From NCBI GenBank assembly GCA_009911175.1, contig QXWX01000034.1, forward strand, positions 10,668-74,667: a DNA stretch of 64,000 bases, given 5' to 3'. Within the stretch, counting starts at the first letter, position 1. Every line of letters begins with the position of its first letter. A model generated the notes under the pieces. It had not been told where the DNA came from and ran no database searches. It was given only the letters and a program-made list of their open reading frames with translations. Source of the DNA: Lachnospiraceae bacterium (GTDB lineage: Bacteria > Bacillota_A > Clostridia > Lachnospirales > Lachnospiraceae). The position numbers and the translations under genes are program-made. Shown here piece after piece: positions 58,463 to 64,000 of this stretch.

Positions 58463-60415
58463 TTACACATGTATCTCTTCTTTATCAAATGACATAGCAG
58501 CGTCAAACGCTTCTCTGGTTGCATTGATGGCTCTTCTTGCCCTCACCGCATCCCCGACTTCTAAGTAACCGCAGCCAATTCTGCTGCATGCCCCCTTGAG
58601 CGCGCTTCCGTCGCGATTCCTTGCCCCGACCGCAATGACAGCAGCATCACAGGGGAACTCCACCACATTTCCGTCTTTTTCTCCTATCACGGCACCCTTT
58701 TTAATCTCCGTCACTTTGACTTCTGTTACCGGAGTGATCCCTGCGGCATAAATATTTTCCGTTACACAGATCTTCCGGGTACTTCCCATATCCGCGCAAA
58801 ATTCTTTCATCATCTCCAATACCGTTACTGTTGAACCCTTTGCCGCCAGATACTCCGCTACTTCCATACCAACCAGGACGCCGCCGATCACAACCACATT
58901 CCCTGACACTACAGCCTGCCCGTTAAGTACTGCATGAGAGTCTGCGACAAACTCCTGTTCTACGCCCGGAATCGGAGGAATTGCCGGTTCCGCGCCGATT
59001 GCATTGATTACCGTATGCGGTTTGATCTCCCGGATCATTTCTTCCGTAACTGTTGTATTCATGCGGATGTCAACACCCATACGGGCCGCTTTTTTTCCCA
59101 TGGAAATAACAGCCCTTTTCATTTCTTCTTTTCTCGGGGCCTCGCCTGCCGTCAAAAACTGGCCGCCAAGTTTATCAGAAGCCTCACATAAAATCGGATG
59201 ATGCCCGCGCCGCCTTAAAATAATTGCTGCTTCAAGACCGGCAATACCGCCTCCGGCGATCAGAACTTTTTGGGGCTTCTCTGACGGAATAATCTTACAT
59301 TCTGCTTCTCTTCCAACGGCAGGATTCCGAAGACATGTAATATGTGGAGACTCTTTGTTTTCAAAGCCATCATAACATCCCTGGTTACATCCCACACAGT
59401 AATCTATTTCTTCCAATTTTCCGGCTTTTGCCTTGTTGCAGAATTCCGGATCCGCCAGCTGGGCACGTCCTATCACAACCATGTCCACCTGATCCTCTTC
59501 GAGAATCTTTTCTGCCAGCTCCGGCGTATTGATCCTGCCCACACCGATGGTAAGCATTCCGGTCTCTTTGCGGATTCTGGCAGCATTCCTGATATTAAAC
59601 GCATGAGGGATATCCACCGGAGGTACCTCGTATTTTAAACCCGCGGTCAGGATATTTCCGCGTGATATATCCAGAACATCCACCCCTGCCTCTTTTGCCA
59701 GTTTACAAAATGCGATGACCTCCTCAATGGTAAGTCCATTTTCCAAATAATCATCATGTGCGTCGATCCGCATCAGCAGCGGCATCCCTTCGGGTATATT
59801 CTCACGGATGGCACGGATGCATGCCAGAGGAAATCTGGCACGGTTCTCAAAACTGCCGCCGTATTCGTCCGCGCGGTGATTGATCCCTCCTGACAGAAAC
59901 GAATGGGGCAGATAATTATGCGCGCAATGGAATTCCACACAGTCAAACCCGGCTTTCACGGCCCGGCCGGCCGCCTTTCCATAACAGGCGGCAATCTTCC
60001 CGGCCAGCGCGCTGCTGATTCCCGGAGATACTACTCCCGGCGACATCTCCATATCACTTGCCAGCAGGATCTGTGCTTCCGAATCCATACCTACGGCCAA
60101 GCTCCCCTGCCAAAGCTGCAGCCCTGCCTTTCCTCCCGCCTCATGAATGGCCTGTGTAAGCCTTTGGAAGCCTGGAATGTATGTGTCTTCGCTGAGTGAA
60201 AGAAATCCTTTCGGAGCGCTCGGCGTATGTATACTGCAGACTTCTACGATATTTAAACCGCTGCCGCCCTTTACACGTGCCACATGATAATCGATCAAAG
60301 TTTTTGTTACATCCCTTGTTTTCCCGGAAAATTTCGTTCCCATAGCAGGCAGGACTACCCTGTTTTTCAATTCCATATCCTTAATGGTAATTGGGCTAAA
60401 TAATTTTTCAAACAT
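58463..60415 (-). CDS. Old Yellow Enzyme-type NADH:flavin ene-reductase
   Basis: A 650-residue flavo-iron-sulfur oxidoreductase of the 2,4-dienoyl-CoA reductase/BaiCD group. The N-terminal barrel binds FMN (KNRVVLPAMGTKFSG; VEFHCAHNYLPHSFLSGGIN). A 4Fe-4S cluster follows at CVGCNQGCYDGF plus a later ITCLRNPAVG cysteine. The C-terminal FAD and NAD(P)H Rossmann domains show KVLIAGGGIAGLEAAIILRR and NVVVIGGVLVGMEVAEYLAA. It reduces activated C=C bonds. In gut bacteria relatives act on bile acids, flavonoids or enoates. It lies between two GH3 genes on one strand, hinting at glycoside aglycones. AGGAGAATGCATT precedes the ATG. Confidence 0.92.
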   Translation of the reverse strand: MFEKLFSPITIKDMELKNRVVLPAMGTKFSGKTRDVTKTLIDYHVARVKGGSGLNIVEVCSIHTPSAPKGFLSLSEDTYIPGFQRLTQAIHEAGGKAGLQLWQGSLAVGMDSEAQILLASDMEMSPGVVSPGISSALAGKIAACYGKAAGRAVKAGFDCVEFHCAHNYLPHSFLSGGINHRADEYGGSFENRARFPLACIRAIRENIPEGMPLLMRIDAHDDYLENGLTIEEVIAFCKLAKEAGVDVLDISRGNILTAGLKYEVPPVDIPHAFNIRNAARIRKETGMLTIGVGRINTPELAEKILEEDQVDMVVIGRAQLADPEFCNKAKAGKLEEIDYCVGCNQGCYDGFENKESPHITCLRNPAVGREAECKIIPSEKPQKVLIAGGGIAGLEAAIILRRRGHHPILCEASDKLGGQFLTAGEAPRKEEMKRAVISMGKKAARMGVDIRMNTTVTEEMIREIKPHTVINAIGAEPAIPPIPGVEQEFVADSHAVLNGQAVVSGNVVVIGGVLVGMEVAEYLAAKGSTVTVLEMMKEFCADMGSTRKICVTENIYAAGITPVTEVKVTEIKKGAVIGEKDGNVVEFPCDAAVIAVGARNRDGSALKGACSRIGCGYLEVGDAVRARRAINATREAFDAAMSFDKEEIHV

Positions 60416-60446
60416 AATGCATTCTCCTATATCCGCGTTGTTTTTT

Positions 60447-62705
60447 CTACAGTTCCATCAGTTTATTCAATACATCCAGCACTTCTTCTTTCGTGCATAT
60501 TCCAAATGAAACAAGTGTGCGCATCGGCATGGAATCCACCAGGGCATGATTCATATCCCCGGCCAATGCTCCATTTCCCTCATATTGGTTAAAGTACGCA
60601 TACGACTTATCTTTCAAATAATCGCCGTATTTTCTGGTCCTGTCATCAGAAGCCAGTTCCTCCAGCGTCACATTCAGATCCAGCTTTAACGGAAGCCTGA
60701 TGGATGTATTCATCTGCACAGACTCCGACAGATGGATATCCCTTGAGGACGCGCCAATCAGAATATCGTACTTTCCGCTGGCTGCATACCAGTCTTTCAG
60801 ATCTGTGTGATACCAGGCAAAGCTTCTGTGATCCAGTGTCATAATAACCGTCTTGGTCTCTCCCGGCTCCAGGCTGATTTTTTCAAAGCCTTTCAATTCT
60901 TTATCCGGGCGTCTGCAGGCGCCGGTGTTATCGCGGACATATAACTGTACAATTTCTTTTCCCCTGACCTTCCCGGTATTGGTAATATCCACGCTGACTG
61001 TCAGAGTATCCAGATCTGTCAGTTCATGCCGGTCCAGTTTCAGATTGCTATATGCAAATGTCGTGTAAGACAATCCATGGCCAAATGGAAAGGCTACCTG
61101 CATTTGTCTTGCATCATAGTAACGATATCCCACAAATACCCCTTCGCTGTATACGGTTTTTTCACTTTCTCCGAATGTTAAGTAGGACGGGTTCTCCGTC
61201 AGTTTACAGGGAATCGTTTCTGCCAGCTTACCGGAAGGATTGACCTTGCCATAGAGAAGCCTGACCTCCGCCTCACCTACAGCCTGTCCGCCTAAGTATG
61301 CCTCCAAAATCCCTTTTACGTCCGACAGCCATGGCATTTCCACCGGAGAGCCATTATGCAGCACAACTATCGTCTTCGGCTGTACCTTGATGATTTCCGA
61401 GATCAGGCGGTTCTGGCAGTCCGGGAGCCTCATATGTGCCCGGTCATAGCTTTCGGACTCAAAACTTTCCGGAAGACCGGCGAAGATTACCGCCTTATCC
61501 GCCTGGCGTGCCGCTTCTATCGCTTCTGCCGCAAGCGTCTCGTCATAGACATCCTGATCAACGCCGAAACCTTCCGCATAGGTTACATTTCCCGCAGCTG
61601 TTTCTATACTGGAAACTGCTTCTAACGCGCTGCTGACACGGAAACTGTTGATGTGGGAACTTCCGCCGCCCTGAAAACGAGGCGTTTTTGCAAATCCTCC
61701 GATAAACGCGATCTTTTCCTCTTCTTTCAGAGGAAGTACCTCTTCGTTTTTCAAAAGCACCATGGACTGCTCGGCAATACGGCACGCAAAATCATGGTCT
61801 GACTCCAATGTAAAAGGCTGCTTTTTCTTGTTGTCCAGATAACGGAAGGAAATACGCAGGATCCGCTCTACGGCACGATCCAATATTGCCTCCTCCAAAG
61901 TACCATCCTGAACGGCTTTCATGATCTCCTGGTCAGTGACCCCGCCTGTAGACGGCATTTCCAGATCCAGGCCGGCTTTCAGCGCCTCAACCCGGTCATT
62001 GACTGCCCCCCAGTCGGACATGACATAACCCTCAAATCCCCACTCATCACGGAGAATATCGGTGAGCAGCCATGGGTCTTCCGAAGCATAGGTGCCGTTA
62101 ATACGGTTATAGGAGCACATCACCGTATAAGGCTGCGATTTCTTTACAGCGGTCTCAAAGGCAGGAAAATAAATTTCCCGCAATGTCCTTTCATCGACTT
62201 CCGAAGAATTGCTCATACGGTTGAATTCCTGGTTATTTGCCGCAAAATGCTTGACGGACGTTCCCACATGCTGGGACTGGACTCCCCGAATAAAAGCTGC
62301 GGCTGCTTCCCCCGCAAGGCAGGGGTCTTCTGAATAATATTCAAAATTCCTTCCACATAGAGGAGAACGCTTAATATTTACCGCCGGGCCAAGAACAACG
62401 GATATATCGTTGGCCTGCGCTTCTTTTCCGATGACCTGGCCAAACTCTGTCATCAGTTCCCTGTCAAAAGAACATGCGGACAGACACGCCGGTGGAAAGC
62501 ATACAGCCTTTATACTCTCATTCAGGCCAAGATGGTCCCCGTTTTCATCCTGTTTACGCAGCCCGTGAGGGCCATCGCTGACCATCACACTGGGAATCCC
62601 CAGGCGGTCAACGTTTTTCAGATTCCAAAAATCAAGTCCGGAACACATACCGGCTTTTTCTTCCAGTGTCATCCTGGATATCAATTCTTTTAAATTCCGT
62701 TCCAT
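60447..62705 (-). CDS. GH3 beta-glucosidase
   Basis: A 752-residue glycoside hydrolase family 3 enzyme with the full three-domain plan. SVMVSDGPHGLR, GPAVNIKRSPLCGRNFEYYS, SVKHFAANNQE and nucleophile motif GYVMSDWGAV (D231) mark the barrel; the alpha/beta sandwich begins near EEEKIAFIGGFAKTPRFQGG; the FnIII domain includes GKEIVQLYVRDNTG. Residues after ~670 add a short helical tail. No signal peptide. It removes terminal glucose (or related sugars) from small glycosides. AAGGAGTAGATGAT precedes the ATG. Confidence 0.93.
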   Translation of the reverse strand: MERNLKELISRMTLEEKAGMCSGLDFWNLKNVDRLGIPSVMVSDGPHGLRKQDENGDHLGLNESIKAVCFPPACLSACSFDRELMTEFGQVIGKEAQANDISVVLGPAVNIKRSPLCGRNFEYYSEDPCLAGEAAAAFIRGVQSQHVGTSVKHFAANNQEFNRMSNSSEVDERTLREIYFPAFETAVKKSQPYTVMCSYNRINGTYASEDPWLLTDILRDEWGFEGYVMSDWGAVNDRVEALKAGLDLEMPSTGGVTDQEIMKAVQDGTLEEAILDRAVERILRISFRYLDNKKKQPFTLESDHDFACRIAEQSMVLLKNEEVLPLKEEEKIAFIGGFAKTPRFQGGGSSHINSFRVSSALEAVSSIETAAGNVTYAEGFGVDQDVYDETLAAEAIEAARQADKAVIFAGLPESFESESYDRAHMRLPDCQNRLISEIIKVQPKTIVVLHNGSPVEMPWLSDVKGILEAYLGGQAVGEAEVRLLYGKVNPSGKLAETIPCKLTENPSYLTFGESEKTVYSEGVFVGYRYYDARQMQVAFPFGHGLSYTTFAYSNLKLDRHELTDLDTLTVSVDITNTGKVRGKEIVQLYVRDNTGACRRPDKELKGFEKISLEPGETKTVIMTLDHRSFAWYHTDLKDWYAASGKYDILIGASSRDIHLSESVQMNTSIRLPLKLDLNVTLEELASDDRTRKYGDYLKDKSYAYFNQYEGNGALAGDMNHALVDSMPMRTLVSFGICTKEEVLDVLNKLMEL

Positions 62706-62765
62706 ATCATCTACTCCTTGAACTATAAAATGATTGCCGGACGGTATACAGATCCATAGTCCGTC

Positions 62766-63692
62766 CTACTTTTCGTTTTTAAAATTTAACGCAAGCTTCG
62801 CGAAAAAATCCTCCAGTGTCAGTCTTACATCTAAAGAGCGGTACACCCGGATTTCCCGGTTGTCCTGCCCATGGATATAGGTCATATCCTCCGCAATTCC
62901 CGGCGCGGGTATCAAGTCATAACTCACCTTTTCCAGTTCTTCCATCAGCACCGCGACCGTTCCCTGATCGCCCAGCCCCCAGATCTCCCCATGAGGCCAG
63001 ACCCAGCCGGTCTTGGATGCTTCGTGGTTATACTCCACCATCTGCCGGAACAGATATTCACCAATCCTGCCGCAGGGGCGCACTTTAAGCTGCAGCTCCG
63101 CCAGAGAAACCGCAAACGTCTTGTATAGACTCATCGGGATCTGCCACAGGGGCGCTTTCGACGAGAAGATCACATTGGCGGCATGGATATCCATAACCAG
63201 ATTGAACTCAAAACCTCCCTTGGGATAATCCCCGCCGCCAATCCAGATGATCGTCAGCCGCTCCGCGATACCCGGCTCGATCAGGAGCGCGGACGCAATA
63301 TCCGTTACCGCTCCCTGGCACGCTATGTACAGCGGCCTGTCGTCTTCCTTCATGGCCTCCTCAATGATAAGCCTTGCTCCTTCTGAGTCCACGGGCGTCT
63401 GCTCATCCTTCATGCCGATAGCAGCGCCCATGGCTACCGGATATTTTCCCCTGACCCCCATCAGCTCCATAACTTTCAGGATTTCATCATAACTGGCTTT
63501 CGCAGTTCCTTCTTCCCCATAAGTCTGCGGATTCTTACAAAAATGCCCTGCCACGATTCCTTTTACCTCAAATCGCGGCGTCATCAGATGATGCGCAAGG
63601 GCGAATTGATCGTCTGCTTCATTTTTACAATCTGTATGCACGATCAGACGTACTTTTTTATTTTCCGGTACGGTATATTCATAATTCCACAT
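62766..63692 (-). CDS. Nucleoside-hydrolase-like protein (Sde182/DUF1593 type)
   Basis: A 308-residue protein with a nucleoside-hydrolase-like fold. The metal-binding N-terminus reads RLIVHTDCKNEADDQFALAH, the T-D-x-x-N-E-x-D-D pattern of the Sde182/DUF1593 branch, instead of DTDxGxDD of classical nucleoside hydrolases. ACQGAVTDIASALLIEP and IIWIGGGDYPKGGFEFNLVM with MDIHAAN follow, as in both groups. It probably hydrolyses a glycosidic bond in a ribo- or plant-derived compound; substrate unknown. AGGAGGG sets the start at 63692. First gene of the GH3/reductase run. Confidence 0.78.
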   Translation of the reverse strand: MWNYEYTVPENKKVRLIVHTDCKNEADDQFALAHHLMTPRFEVKGIVAGHFCKNPQTYGEEGTAKASYDEILKVMELMGVRGKYPVAMGAAIGMKDEQTPVDSEGARLIIEEAMKEDDRPLYIACQGAVTDIASALLIEPGIAERLTIIWIGGGDYPKGGFEFNLVMDIHAANVIFSSKAPLWQIPMSLYKTFAVSLAELQLKVRPCGRIGEYLFRQMVEYNHEASKTGWVWPHGEIWGLGDQGTVAVLMEELEKVSYDLIPAPGIAEDMTYIHGQDNREIRVYRSLDVRLTLEDFFAKLALNFKNEK

Positions 63693-63714
63693 CCCCCGCT
63701 GTCCCTCCTTTGTC

Positions 63715-63987
63715 CTATTCTGACTGAAATTCTTTTGTTTTATATGCATCCCGGTATTGTTTTGGAGTCATGTGCATATACTGCTTAAACACAGATCCAA
63801 AATAGCTTTGAGAATGAAAACACAGGTAATCGCTGATTTCTGTCAGATCGGCTTCCGAATACTTCAAAAGGTTTGCCGCGCGCTCCACCCTGAATTTCTG
63901 GATATAATCCTGAATGCTCATACCCATTATGACAAGCAAGTAATTATGACACGAAAGTGATAAAACTGTAGCAGTAATGCGGGTTAT
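63715..63987 (-). pseudogene. AraC-family regulator, C-terminal remnant
   Basis: The minus strand encodes GMSIQDYIQKFRVERAANLL and ISDYLCFHSQSYFGSVFKQY then MTPKQYRDAY, the last part of an AraC DNA-binding domain with an intact second helix-turn-helix. Further upstream the frame (ATVLSLSCHNYLLVI) only weakly matches the first helix-turn-helix, seems to lack a few residues, and meets an in-frame TAA at 63988-63990. The gene is thus probably truncated, or frameshifted near the window edge. It once probably controlled the GH3/reductase operon that follows 23 bases downstream. Confidence 0.6.
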
Positions 63988-64000
63988 TTACGATTATCCT

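Overview
The window looks like a chromosomal segment of a gut Lachnospiraceae (Clostridia, low-GC Gram-positive). Evidence: AGGAGG-type ribosome binding sites, sigma-A promoters, lipobox sugar-binding proteins, CUT1 sugar ABC importers without their own ATPases, LytTR and BceRS-like two-component systems, many glycoside hydrolases, and families typical of that group (DUF4317, DUF624/YesL, AAA-ATPase-like/PD-(D/E)XK). Genus is inference. No rRNA, tRNA, CRISPR array or phage structural gene was seen.

Layout. 0-2.5 kb: a CUT1 sugar importer (minus). 2.9-7 kb: LytTR regulator and GHKL kinase, a coiled-coil protein, a ferredoxin-type aldo/keto reductase. 7-15 kb (minus): a fructan/sucrose-type operon of LplABC-like importer parts and a GH32 enzyme, continuing into an ABC-2 exporter. 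15.4-18 kb (plus): a divergent LacI-type regulator with YesL and a membrane-anchored protein. 18-24.1 kb: AraC regulator, GH36 alpha-galactosidase, two permeases and a binding protein that appears internally deleted. 24.4-27.6 kb: AT-rich islet with a decayed DUF1016 gene, a frameshifted XRE regulator, a DUF5131 protein and an AraC/GyrI-like regulator. 27.9-35.2 kb: BceRS-like kinase and regulator with two ATPases and one large FtsX permease. 35.4-41.1 kb: DUF1349/DUF4317/coiled-coil cluster, ECF sigma operon, NUDIX hydrolase, lipoprotein cyclophilin. 41.2-47.4 kb: an AT-richer second ABC/lipoprotein efflux module with a divergent two-component system. 47.5-56 kb: small stand-alone genes. 56.3-63.7 kb (minus): GH3, Old-Yellow-Enzyme-type reductase, GH3, nucleoside-hydrolase-like protein, then an AraC remnant.

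The most striking part is 32.1-33.4 kb, inside the BceRS-like locus. A type III toxin-antitoxin system (ToxN/AbiQ-family endoribonuclease; RNA antitoxin with two 33-nt repeats, its own promoter and a terminator before the toxin gene) lies next to a type I system (31-aa holin-like toxin with a convergent antisense RNA). The type III unit sits between two perfect 48-bp direct repeats that duplicate part of the type I antitoxin promoter and the leader of the downstream ABC ATPase gene. A 147-bp MITE with an 8-bp target duplication lies in the same interval.

Three MITE-like families are present: GTTACAGG-ended, GTTACTATTCACAG-ended (both with 8-bp target duplications) and a TA-flanked TAGTACAAT-ended one that has become the 3' end of a GH3 gene. 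Several shorter dispersed repeats occur in leaders and intergenic DNA.
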